Source: Akkermansiaceae bacterium
GTDB lineage: Bacteria > Verrucomicrobiota > Verrucomicrobiia > Verrucomicrobiales > Akkermansiaceae
Direction of reading: 5' to 3'
Assembly (NCBI GenBank): GCA_025457805.1
Contig: JALOTR010000242.1
Span: 1 to 7,697, forward strand
DNA: 7,697 nt
Shown here: one piece after another, positions 1 to 6,560 of the stretch
How positions within the stretch are numbered: the stretch's first letter is position 1
Layout: each line of letters opens with the position of its first letter
Position numbers and translations under genes: made by a program
Notes under the pieces: generated by a model
Told to the model about the DNA's origin: nothing
The model's input: the letters and a program-made list of their open reading frames with translations, nothing else
Databases searched by the model: none

Positions 1-1
1 T

Positions 2-88
2 GATGAAAGTGGAAGAGTCGACAGTAAGGGTCCTCCTAAACAAGGTACAAAATCGCTGTTCTGGGCTGAAATGCCATCTCTTTCTTGA
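2..88 (+). CDS. Possible C-terminal end of a gene entering from the left (sensor-kinase-like tail)
   Basis: A reading frame is open from the left window edge to a TGA at 86-88, giving 28 residues that end in GTKSLFWAEMPSLS. The tail recalls the end of the HATPase domain of sensor histidine kinases, which often finishes with a Gly-rich loop, then Gly-Thr/Ser, Phe-Trp and a Leu/Met-Pro. That resemblance is from memory on a very short stretch. The region is less GC-rich than the genes to its right. A second frame (3-113) is also open here, so the choice of frame is not secure. No start codon or upstream domain lies inside the window, and this could simply be non-coding DNA. Confidence 0.17.
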   Translation, partial: DESGRVDSKGPPKQGTKSLFWAEMPSLS

Positions 89-154
89 CGTCTATTGCTT
101 GATATTGCAGTAGATCCTGCGTTTTCCAAAACCATAACTCATTCCACACACATC

Positions 155-877
155 ATGAATCTTGATATCAGTACCAGTATTGACTTCGTGAGAACCCGCA
201 CGGAGAAAACCGCCGCCGTCCAGACCACCTTCGCTGGCCTTCCGGCGGACGCATGGGTCTGGCCGCAGAAGACCACTGCCGCCTGGACGGCGGATGTGGA
301 GCAGCTCGATGGGGCCAAAGCCGGAACCCTGGCCCACAAGGCAACCGCTGCCGCCACGGACAAAAGCATCCAGTTTGCCGCGCTGGATGCGCGTTACAAA
401 ACCCTCCACGCAAGGACGCTTCAAGCGGTGGGAGTCATGCGTTCCCGTGCCCTCGCGGATCCCACCCTCCGGCCGGTGGTGAATGAGCTCAGCGCCCGTG
501 GGGACTCCAATCGGGCGATTGAGGAGGAGGGGGAAGAACTGCTGGCAGCGTGGTCGCAGGAATTCGGCGAGGACTTCGTCCCGGCGGCAGGGAATACCTT
601 TGAGACTTTCCGGGCACTCTATGAAGGCTCCGCCACAGAACCCACGCTGCGGAAACTCAAGAGCAACTACAAAGAGGCCGGAGCCAAGGCCCGCCGCGCC
701 GCAGGCGACTTCAACGCCCTCATCAGCCGCCTGGAGGACGAGTGTGTGCAGTGGTATGCGGAGGCCACAGCCGTCTTCCCCGCCGGCACCACGAATGGCG
801 ATCTCATCCGCGGGCAGATTCCCACCAGCTACAGCCCGGCTCCCGCCACCCCGGTGCCGCCCGCCCCGCCCGCCTGA
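155..877 (+). CDS. Uncharacterised soluble protein with Pro-rich C-terminal tail
   Basis: This 240-residue protein matches no domain I recognise. It has no signal peptide, lipobox or membrane segment, so it is probably cytoplasmic. Early tryptophans (W34, W36, W44) are followed by a largely helical, Ala/Glu/Lys-rich body. Near the C terminus comes a compact segment (about residues 196-226) containing ECVQWYAEA, a Gly-Thr-Thr-Asn-Gly turn, and IRGQIPTSY. The last 14 residues, SPAPATPVPPAPPA, are a Pro/Ala tail that is probably disordered. I chose the ATG at 155 over the in-frame TTG at 95, because the extra 20 residues look like untranslated leader. No Shine-Dalgarno sequence precedes either start. 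The gene appears monocistronic: a strong intrinsic terminator begins 28 bases after its stop, and the next gene belongs to a separate operon. The tail layout suggests a lineage-restricted family, but no function can be assigned. Confidence 0.8.
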   Translation: MNLDISTSIDFVRTRTEKTAAVQTTFAGLPADAWVWPQKTTAAWTADVEQLDGAKAGTLAHKATAAATDKSIQFAALDARYKTLHARTLQAVGVMRSRALADPTLRPVVNELSARGDSNRAIEEEGEELLAAWSQEFGEDFVPAAGNTFETFRALYEGSATEPTLRKLKSNYKEAGAKARRAAGDFNALISRLEDECVQWYAEATAVFPAGTTNGDLIRGQIPTSYSPAPATPVPPAPPA

Positions 878-905
878 GGCAGAAAAATGTGTTTCGTTGC
901 GCGTC

Positions 906-940
906 AAACGGGGCTGTTTCATCCCGAAACAGCCCCGTTT
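906..940 (+). terminator. Intrinsic (rho-independent) terminator, possibly bidirectional
   Basis: A perfect 15-bp inverted repeat is seen: left arm AAACGGGGCTGTTTC (906-920), loop ATCCC (921-925), right arm GAAACAGCCCCGTTT (926-940). The stem has a GC-rich centre, and its right arm runs into a short T-rich tract (TTTTGTGT, 938-945). It starts 28 bases after the stop of the 155-877 gene, the expected place for that gene's terminator. On the opposite strand the hairpin is followed by TTTGACG, a poorer U tract, so reverse termination would be weaker. It separates the left gene from the exporter operon. Confidence 0.88.
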
Positions 941-974
941 TGTGTAAAAACGGCCATTTCCGCCGGTTTTTGCC

Positions 975-1121
975 AGTAGGAGAGGTGCCGGTGCCCGTAG
1001 GAGGCCCGGCCAAATACGTAGGAGTTTCTGCCAGACGCGCAGGAGCTGCCGCCGAGCCTGTAGGAGTTCTCCACAGCCCCGTAGGAGGCCCGGCGATATA
1101 CGGGGAAGGGCAGCCGGAGCT
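975..1121. repeat. Tandem array, 21-bp period, with conserved GTAGGAG core (6 units plus one decayed)
   Basis: Seven consecutive 21-base units fill 975-1121 without any change of phase. The core GTAGGAG occurs at 976, 997, 1018, 1060 and 1081. It reads GCAGGAG at 1039 and has decayed to GGGGAAG at 1102. Outside the core the units diverge, with a loose preference for C at unit position 12 and GC around positions 14-15. Units 2 and 6 are the exception, matching at 19 of 21 positions. The block lies between the terminator at 906-940 and the start of the exporter operon at 1175. Two helical turns is about 21 bp, so the cores would lie on one face of the DNA, which suits a multi-site operator. The core also resembles a Shine-Dalgarno sequence, although the genes here mostly lack one. 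Because the period is divisible by three, all frames stay open across the array, but no frame looks like a real gene. Its function is unknown; a dispersed repeat family is an alternative. Confidence 0.85.
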
Positions 1122-1174
1122 TGTGATGTCGCCACCCTTTCATCCCGGGAATAAACCCTTGACCCACGCCTCGA

Positions 1175-1573
1175 ATGACTGTGTCGTCCCGAACAGTGCA
1201 ACGATTGATCGCAGCTGTGTTGCTGTTCTGCGTGGGAGTTCTCATTCCCGCGTCGGCTGCGCCTGTCCGCATCTGCCTTCTGGAAATCGGAATGAGTTCG
1301 GCGCAACAGGAATCAAAGTGTTGCCCAGATTGCAGCCGGGGTACCGGACAGCCCGATCCATGCTGTCTCGATCTTGAGGAACTGCCGGATGCGCCCGCAC
1401 CTCAGCTTCCCACAGAGCTGCCTGCCGTGGTGATCGTGGATCTCCCAATCAACCTCTGTCCCACTCCGATGGTCACAGAGCTTTATCGAGGTTTCTCGCC
1501 CTCGTCCGAGCCAGTTCGTGGCCCGACATCTCCCGCAGCCTATCGAGCGGTTTTGGGAATCTGGAGACTGTAA
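1175..1573 (+). CDS. Small Cys-rich exported protein, first gene of the exporter operon
   Basis: This is a 132-residue protein with a clear N-terminal export signal: a short basic start (R6, R10), a hydrophobic core at about residues 11-25, and a likely signal peptidase I site after ASA (residues 26-28). The mature part has seven cysteines: C34, a CCPDC motif (49-53), a CC pair (63-64), and C95. A Pro-rich linker (LPDAPAPQLP, 70-79) follows the CC pair. The C-terminal third is moderately polar and ends in YRAVLGIWRL, with no membrane anchor. Clustered CC and CxxC-like pairs suggest metal binding or disulfide formation in the periplasm, but no named family can be assigned. No Shine-Dalgarno sequence is visible; the ATG at 1175 is chosen because the signal peptide starts there. 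It lies 95 bases before the adaptor gene on the same strand, so cotranscription is likely. That placement hints at a role in sensing or binding what the pump exports, which is inference. Confidence 0.72.
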   Translation: MTVSSRTVQRLIAAVLLFCVGVLIPASAAPVRICLLEIGMSSAQQESKCCPDCSRGTGQPDPCCLDLEELPDAPAPQLPTELPAVVIVDLPINLCPTPMVTELYRGFSPSSEPVRGPTSPAAYRAVLGIWRL

Positions 1574-1593
1574 GAGCGGCATTTCAGCCGCTC
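1574..1593 (+). other. Short hairpin between the Cys-rich gene and the adaptor gene
   Basis: A perfect 7-bp inverted repeat, GAGCGGC (1574-1580) and GCCGCTC (1587-1593), with a 6-base loop ATTTCA, starts immediately after the TAA of the Cys-rich gene. No run of T follows (the next bases are GTGGCCGCC), so it is unlikely to be an efficient intrinsic terminator. It might attenuate or stabilise the transcript between the first gene and the pump genes. The remaining bases up to 1667 show no other recognisable element. Confidence 0.45.
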
Positions 1594-1667
1594 GTGGCCG
1601 CCCTCTTTGGTGCGGCTATCTCGCATACCCGTGTTCGGGTTTTGCCGTTCTCCTGATTTCCAATTTT

Positions 1668-3010
1668 ATGAACCAATCTCCTTCTCTCGATTCTCTTTCT
1701 CGAACGCCTTCCGGGCAAAACCCAGTCCGGCGTATCCCCGCTTGGATCATCCCTCTGGGCATCGCCCTTGGATTTGCAGTTCTTTTCCTGGCCTTGTTCC
1801 GCGATCGGCTGCTGCCTGCTCCGGATGTCGAAGTGGCCATCGTTCTGGCGACCATCTCCGATTCTTCCAGCGCCCCAGCTGCTGTGGAAAAAGCGGTATC
1901 CGGCGGCATGTTGTTCCAAGCCAGCGGCTGGATTGAACCCGACCCGCTGCCGATTAAAGCGACCGCGTTGATTGATGGCGTCATTGACACAGTTCAAGTG
2001 CTTGAAGGTCAAGCGGTTGAAAAAGGGGAAACCTTGGCAACTCTCATTTCAGAGGATGCCAAACTCGCTCTTGCCACCGCCGAACAGAATCACCGGACCC
2101 TTCTTTCAACCCGTGACGCCCACGTGGCCACCATCGGCTCCGCCAAGGAAAAGCTCAAGGGAGCCCTATCGATGGCCGAGGCGGCGGAATCCCAGAGGGA
2201 GGAAGCCGTGGACAGGCTGGCCCGCCTTGATGGCCTTGCCTCCGAGAATCCCGGCAACTGGTCGCAGCATCCGTGGCTGCTGAAGCGAAAGCGGAAATCG
2301 GAAGACTTGAATTGGAGACACGCGTGAAAGAGGACGAGATACGTTCGGCCGCCATCGAAGTGGAAAAGGCAAAGCTCGCCCTTTCCCGAACGGTGATCAC
2401 CGCGCCTACCAACGGACGCGTTCTCCGACTCCTCGCCGCCCCAGGGCAGAAAAAAATGCTTCAGGACAACGACATGGAAAGCTCCACCATCGCGATTCTC
2501 TATCATCCGGAAAAGCTCCAGGTCCGCGTCGATGTGCCTTTGGCCGACGCGGCCGGGTTGCAAATCGGCCAAACGGCCAAAATCCGCTGCAGCCTGCTTC
2601 CGGACAAGGTTTTTGAGGGCGTGGTGACCCGCATCACCGGCGAGGCCGACCTCCAGCGCAACACCCTCCAAGCGAAAGTCAGCATCACCGATCCAGTAGC
2701 CCAGCTCCGCCCTGAAATGCTCTGCCGAGTCGAATTCCTGGCAATGGCCGCGACCGGAACCACTTCCCCGGGCGCGGTCGGCGGCGCCGTCGCGACGTGG
2801 GTTCCCGAATCCGCCGCGCTGGATGGAGCCGCATGGGTCTGCGACCCCGAATCGGAGCGGGTGTCCAAACGTGAAATCAAAACCACAACCGAAAAGCGCG
2901 AGGGATTTGTCCGCGTCGCCGAAGGTCTCCGGCCCGGCGAATGGGTTGTTATCTCACCTGAAAATCTCAACGACGGCCAACGCGTCAACCCCACCCTCAA
3001 ACAACCATGA
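1668..3010 (+). pseudogene. Periplasmic adaptor (HlyD/MacA-type membrane fusion protein), frameshifted
   Basis: The adaptor bridges an inner-membrane ABC permease and an outer-membrane channel. The frame from ATG 1668 begins with basic R21-R22 and one membrane anchor (about residues 26-44). Next come the first half of a lipoyl-like domain (about 84-130, with DGVIDTVQVLEGQAVEKGE) and a helical hairpin. Near 2250 the sense continues in the -1 frame (last coherent codons GAG AAT CCC). Left alone, the first frame ends at TGA 2325-2327, giving 219 residues. Downstream are the end of the hairpin, the second lipoyl half (ITAPTNGRVLRLLAAPGQ), a beta-barrel (from KLQVRVDVPLADA) and a membrane-proximal domain with LRPGEWVVISPENL. 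Adding one C to CCC 2250-2252 gives a continuous 447-residue protein of normal family length, so both halves look otherwise intact. The upstream start at 1518 is rejected because it overlaps the previous gene. The stop overlaps the ATPase start (ATGA, 3007-3010). A sequencing indel is as likely as a true mutation. Confidence 0.85.
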
Positions 3011-3690
3011 GCGAATCCATGATCCAATGCCGCGGAGTCTCCAAAAGCTACCACAAAGGCAGCACCGTGGTGACTCCTCTCGAAGCCCTCGACCTCGATG
3101 TCCCGAAAGGCGAATTTCTCGCGCTGATGGGTCCTTCCGGTTCAGGAAAAACCACACTTCTCAACCTGCTCTCAGGCATCGACTCACCCACCAGCGGGTC
3201 GCTCGTGATCGCCGGTATCGAGATTGCAAAGCTCTCCCGACGGGATCTCACCAAATGGCGGGCAAACCATGTGGGCTATATTTTCCAGCTCTATCATCTC
3301 GTGCCGGTCCTTACCGCTTTTGAAAATGTGGAACTGCCACTCTTGCTCTCTCCGATCTCGAAAAAGGAACGTCATGCCCGTGTGGAAACCGCGTTGGCGT
3401 TGGTGGGTCTATCCGACCGTATGCACCACACCCCGTCCGAGCTTTCCGGTGGCCAAGAACAACGCGTCGCCATCGCCCGCGCCGTGGTGGCGGATCCGCC
3501 GCTGCTAGTGGCGGACGAGCCCACCGGCGATCTCGACCGTGAATCCGCCATCCGCATCCTCGACCTGATCCGCCAGCTCGCGAGGGATCATGGTAAAACC
3601 ATTGTCATGGTGACCCACGACGCCAAAGCCGCTGCGGCTGCGGATCGCACACTACATCTCGAAAAAGGCCAACTGCTCGGAAATTCATGA
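3007..3690 (+). CDS. ABC transporter ATPase, MacB/LolD class
   Basis: This is a 227-residue ATP-binding subunit, the usual length for stand-alone LolD/DevA-type ATPases. All hallmark motifs are intact: Walker [10 protein letters not shown] (42-50), Q-loop Q94, signature LSGGQ (146-150), Walker B LLVADE (166-171) with catalytic E171, D-loop TGDLD (173-177) and H-loop H204. The stretch after the signature reads EQRVAIARA where the family normally has QQRVAIARA, a conservative change. It should hydrolyse ATP on the cytoplasmic face and drive the two FtsX-type permeases encoded next. Its ATG lies inside the adaptor's stop (ATGA, 3007-3010) and its own stop overlaps the next start (3687-3690), so translational coupling is likely. 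The start has no Shine-Dalgarno motif. The class assignment (MacB/LolD/FtsE-like) is firm; the exported substrate is not indicated. Confidence 0.96.
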   Translation: MSESMIQCRGVSKSYHKGSTVVTPLEALDLDVPKGEFLALMGPSGSGKTTLLNLLSGIDSPTSGSLVIAGIEIAKLSRRDLTKWRANHVGYIFQLYHLVPVLTAFENVELPLLLSPISKKERHARVETALALVGLSDRMHHTPSELSGGQEQRVAIARAVVADPPLLVADEPTGDLDRESAIRILDLIRQLARDHGKTIVMVTHDAKAAAAADRTLHLEKGQLLGNS

Positions 3691-4835
3691 ATGCCCTCAT
3701 CAATCTCCTCAAGCTCGCGTGGATTCAGTTGATCCGGCACCGGGTTCGCTCGCTTCTCACGATCTTCGGCGTTGCCTCCGGCATGTTTCTCTTCACCGCC
3801 GTGGAGACGCTGCAACGCTCGCTGGGCAAGGCCACCGAGGCCACTGCGGCGGACACCACCCTCGTCGTCTATCGGGAGAACCGCTTTTGCCCATCGGCCA
3901 GCCGCTTGCCCGAGCACTATGCCGATGAAATCCGCCGGATCGCCGGGGTGCGCGAGGTGATTCCTGTGCAGATCGTAGTCAACAACTGTGGTGCATCGCT
4001 GGACGTGATTACCTTTCGAGGTGTTCCCGACACTCTGCTCCGGAAATTCGCCCCCGAGATCGAAATCATCGAGGGCAGCGAGGATGAATGGCAGCGTCGA
4101 GACGACGGGGCCTTGTTAGGCGAAGTCTTTGCCCAGCGCCGTAGGTTGAAACCCGGCGACCGCTTCGATGCGGCAGGAGTCACTGTGACCGTGTCCGGCA
4201 TTCTGCGCTCGCCCTTCGCCCAGGATAACAACGTCGCCTATGTGAAATTGCCTTTTCTCCAACAGGCTTCCCGCGCAGGGCTCGGTGTGGTCACCCAATT
4301 CAATGTCAGGGTGACCGAGTCCAAGATGCTCGATCCCGTAGCCACTGCCATCGACGAGCTTTTCCGCAGCGGACAGGAGCCCACCGACACAAGGCCGGAA
4401 AAGGCCTTCTTCGCGGAGACGGCCTCCGAACTCGTCGAACTCATCGGCTTCACACGCTGGCTTGGAGTCGGCGCGGTGATCGCAGTCGGCGGACTGGTCG
4501 CCAATGCGCTTCTATTGGTGGTTCGTGGCCGGGTGAAGGAAAACGCCGTTCTTCGGACACTTGGATTTCCAGGCCGCGCCATCGGCTGGTTAGTCCTGAG
4601 TGAAGGCGGCATGTTAGGCCTCGCCGGCGGAGTGGTCGGCGTCGGAATGGCCGCCGCCTTCCTGCGCTGGCAAAGTTTCACCATGGGAAATGAAGGCCAG
4701 ACCCTCGCCATACAACCGGACGGCACCGTAATCGCAATCGGAGTATCTGCCGCACTATTACTTGGAATTTTCGCCTCCTTGTGGCCCGCCTTCCAAGCGA
4801 TGACCCAACCGATTGTCAAAAATCTTCGCAGCTAA
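3687..4835 (+). CDS. FtsX/MacB-type ABC permease, first of two
   Basis: This 382-residue inner-membrane permease has the standard FtsX/MacB layout. One membrane helix near the N terminus (about 22-42) is followed by a periplasmic domain of about 210 residues. Three further helices lie at about 258-279, 303-326 and 346-366. The VLRTLGFPGRAIGW stretch (288-301) after the second helix is the typical cytoplasmic coupling segment of these permeases. Unlike MacB, there is no fused ATPase domain; the ATPase is the separate gene just upstream, overlapping by ATGA. Two cysteines (C68 and C101) lie in the periplasmic domain and could form a disulfide. Because a second, dissimilar permease follows 4 bases downstream, the working transporter is probably a heterodimer like LolC/LolE. 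With the adaptor and outer-membrane factor in the same operon, export across both membranes is the likely role (inference). Confidence 0.93.
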   Translation: MNALINLLKLAWIQLIRHRVRSLLTIFGVASGMFLFTAVETLQRSLGKATEATAADTTLVVYRENRFCPSASRLPEHYADEIRRIAGVREVIPVQIVVNNCGASLDVITFRGVPDTLLRKFAPEIEIIEGSEDEWQRRDDGALLGEVFAQRRRLKPGDRFDAAGVTVTVSGILRSPFAQDNNVAYVKLPFLQQASRAGLGVVTQFNVRVTESKMLDPVATAIDELFRSGQEPTDTRPEKAFFAETASELVELIGFTRWLGVGAVIAVGGLVANALLLVVRGRVKENAVLRTLGFPGRAIGWLVLSEGGMLGLAGGVVGVGMAAAFLRWQSFTMGNEGQTLAIQPDGTVIAIGVSAALLLGIFASLWPAFQAMTQPIVKNLRS

Positions 4836-4839
4836 CCAC

Positions 4840-5991
4840 ATGCTCCCTTTCACTTATGCCGTGCGGAACCTCTTCCGCTCAAAAACCAGACTGCTCCAAA
4901 CCATCGGCGGCAGCGCGATGGTTGTTCTGCTCGTCATGGCTTCGGTTGCCATCAACAATGGCATGAAGCGCGTGCTTTCAGCTTCCGGTTCGGATCGCAA
5001 CGTGATCCTCGTCGGAGCCGGTTCCGAGGAAAGCATCCAACGCAGCGAGGTCCCCGAAACTACGGCCGGAATCGCCGAAGCCGGAGTACCGGGGATCGAA
5101 GAAACCCTCGGCGTCCGGGCGGTCTCCAGCGAGATTCACTACATGAACTACATCGGCTTGCCCGACGGGCGAAAAAGTCAGGCGATGCTTCGCGGGGTCA
5201 CTCTCCAGACGCTGCGGGTTCACCCGGAGGTCAGACTGACCGAGGGAGAATTCCCGGGTGCCGGAGAGGTCATGGTCGGCCGCCTTGCCTGGCGGAAACT
5301 CGGGCTCGACAAAAGCGACCTGAAGATCGGCGGTTCGATCACTTTGGAAAATCAGGAAATGAAAATCTCAGGCATATTCGCTGCGCCCGGAACGGTTCTC
5401 GAATCGGAAATCTGGGCATCCCTTGGCGATCTGCGGGTGCTGGCAAAGCGCGAAACTCTATCATGCGTCGTCCTCCGCCTCAACGATCCGGCAGACTTCA
5501 CGGAAGCCGATCTCTTCGCCAAGCAGCGGCTCGATCTTGAATTGAGCGCCCTGCGGGAAAGTGACTACTACGCCGGACTGAGCGCCTTCTTCAAGCCGTT
5601 GCGAGCCATGACTTGGATCACCGCCGGACTGATCGCCGCAGGCGCACTCTTCGGTGGCGTCAACACCCTTTATGCTGCCTTCGCCTCCCGCGTCCGGGAG
5701 ATGGCAACCTTGCAGTCCATTGGCTTTGGCCGCGGCGCTTTGTTGGTCAGTCTCGTCCAGGAAAGCACCCTTGCTTGCCTCACCGGTGCCCTCCTGGCAT
5801 CGGTCGTGGCCGTGGTATTGCTCGATGGTAGGACTGTACCCTTTTCCATCGGTGCCTTCACATTGGAGGTCGGGCCCGGCGTTGCCATCACTGGAATTGT
5901 AACCGGTCTCCTCCTTGGTTTGCTCGGTGCCCTGCCACCCGCCTTCCGCTGCTTGAAACCACCTCTCCCCACCGCTCTCCGCATGTCCTGA
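4840..5991 (+). CDS. FtsX/MacB-type ABC permease, second of two
   Basis: This 383-residue permease shares the topology of its upstream neighbour but little obvious sequence. Helices are predicted at about 21-40, 257-279, 302-328 and 347-367, with a large periplasmic domain between the first two. The N-terminal stretch AVRNLFRSKTRLLQT, ahead of the first helix, and the segment SRVREMATLQSIGFGRG (283-299) are typical of the family. The periplasmic part contains a MacB-like LTEGEFPGAGEVMVG segment (133-147). I chose ATG 4840, 4 bases after the previous stop, over the in-frame TTG at 4813, which would overlap the preceding gene by 23 bases and add nine uninformative residues. No Shine-Dalgarno sequence precedes it. 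It probably pairs with the 3687-4835 permease on the shared ATPase. Gene duplication followed by divergence is the simplest origin, but the two could also have been recruited separately. Confidence 0.93.
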   Translation: MLPFTYAVRNLFRSKTRLLQTIGGSAMVVLLVMASVAINNGMKRVLSASGSDRNVILVGAGSEESIQRSEVPETTAGIAEAGVPGIEETLGVRAVSSEIHYMNYIGLPDGRKSQAMLRGVTLQTLRVHPEVRLTEGEFPGAGEVMVGRLAWRKLGLDKSDLKIGGSITLENQEMKISGIFAAPGTVLESEIWASLGDLRVLAKRETLSCVVLRLNDPADFTEADLFAKQRLDLELSALRESDYYAGLSAFFKPLRAMTWITAGLIAAGALFGGVNTLYAAFASRVREMATLQSIGFGRGALLVSLVQESTLACLTGALLASVVAVVLLDGRTVPFSIGAFTLEVGPGVAITGIVTGLLLGLLGALPPAFRCLKPPLPTALRMS

Positions 5992-6014
5992 TCAACCACA
6001 AATGATATCACAAT

Positions 6015-6560
6015 ATGAAAACGAAAACCACCTGCCTCACTCTCGCTGTCATCGCCCTTCTTGCCTCGTGCAAAAAGGAAGAATCCGCAGCGAATACTTC
6101 ACCAGCCCCATCCGCCAGCGGCCCTAGCCAAGCTCTTTCGCAAGTTCTCGGAACCTCGCCAACAGGCGAAGCGAAGCCCATCCACCTCATCCGTGCCACT
6201 GCGAAACCCGGTGACGAAATCACCGTCAGCGGCAAGATCATGGGCAACGCAAGTCCTTTTGTGGAAGGCCGCTCGGTTTTCATCCTTGGCGATCCAGAGG
6301 TACTCACAGCCTGCAACGAAGATCCCGCCGATAAATGCACCACTCCGTGGGATAACTGCTGCGATTCGAAGGAAGACAAAAAGCGCGGAACCGCCACCGT
6401 TCAGGTGGTAGACAAGGATGGCCGGGTGCTCAAAGAGTCCATCGAAGGCGTTGGTGGGCTCGCAAAACTCGCGGATGTAACGGTGAGTGGCAAGGTTGCC
6501 GAAGGGTCATCCGCCGATCTCCTCATCATCAACGCCCAAGCGATCCGCACCGAAAAATGA
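6015..6560 (+). CDS. Cys-rich lipoprotein with predicted beta (OB-like) fold, unknown function
   Basis: This 181-residue protein has a lipoprotein signal: a basic start (K2, K4), a hydrophobic core, and lipobox LASC with lipidated C19. A low-complexity Ser/Pro/Ala linker (about 24-50) follows. The mature domain (about 55-181) is rich in predicted beta strands: GDEITVSGKIMG (66-77), GRSVFILGDP (85-94), ATVQVVDKDGRVL and LADVTVSGKV. This strand order suggests a small OB-like barrel. Inserted in it is a distinctive cysteine patch: C100, C108, and TTPWDNCC with C115-C116. I recall similar C-x-TPWD-x-CC patterns in uncharacterised Planctomycetota/Verrucomicrobiota proteins, but cannot name a family. 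The gene lies 23 bases after the second permease and overlaps the outer-membrane factor by ATGA (6557-6560), so it is an integral operon member. It may be an accessory lipoprotein of the pump that binds metal or is disulfide-bonded (inference). Confidence 0.88.
   Translation: MKTKTTCLTLAVIALLASCKKEESAANTSPAPSASGPSQALSQVLGTSPTGEAKPIHLIRATAKPGDEITVSGKIMGNASPFVEGRSVFILGDPEVLTACNEDPADKCTTPWDNCCDSKEDKKRGTATVQVVDKDGRVLKESIEGVGGLAKLADVTVSGKVAEGSSADLLIINAQAIRTEK

Noticed and set aside
85..115. Promoter with -35 TTGACG at 85-90 for the 155-877 gene
   Set aside because: No acceptable -10 hexamer is found at 16-18 bases spacing (the sequence there is around CAGTAG), so I did not annotate it.
975..1121. 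CRISPR array
   Set aside because: The conserved part is only about 7 bases and the period 21, far shorter than CRISPR repeat plus spacer (about 60-75). No cas genes are visible.
1159..1187. Promoter with -35 TTGACC at 1159-1164
   Set aside because: The matching -10 position (about 1182) shows no TATAAT-like sequence and would fall inside the Cys-rich gene, whose signal peptide supports a start at 1175.
92..1306. A 404-codon open frame on the minus strand, with Leu-Leu-Arg every seven residues in its middle
   Set aside because: It lies opposite the 155-877 gene and the Cys-rich gene, and crosses the terminator. The heptad pattern is only the 21-bp array read in one frame, and the composition is not protein-like (very Arg/Gly rich).
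742..1377. A 211-codon plus-strand open frame crossing the array, reading Val-Gly every seven residues
   Set aside because: It overlaps two better genes in other frames and runs through the terminator hairpin. It is open mainly because the repeat period is a multiple of three and the DNA is GC-rich.
2244..2280. Programmed -1 ribosomal frameshift in the adaptor gene
   Set aside because: There is no X-XXY-YYZ slippery heptamer in the right frame, and only a weak 5-bp stem downstream. Adaptor genes are not known for recoding, so I kept it only as an alternative.
2273..3010. A separate 245-residue gene starting at GTG 2273
   Set aside because: It begins in the middle of the adaptor's helical hairpin with no ribosome-binding site, and its content is simply the missing second half of the adaptor. 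A frameshift explains it better.
4238..4819. A 193-codon minus-strand open frame opposite the first permease
   Set aside because: It is wholly antisense to a clear permease gene, with Pro/Thr/Ser-rich shadow composition and no recognisable domain.
6002..6014. Alternative ATG at 6002 for the Cys-rich lipoprotein
   Set aside because: It is in a different frame from the lipoprotein; the ATG at 6015 gives a proper signal peptide and lipobox.
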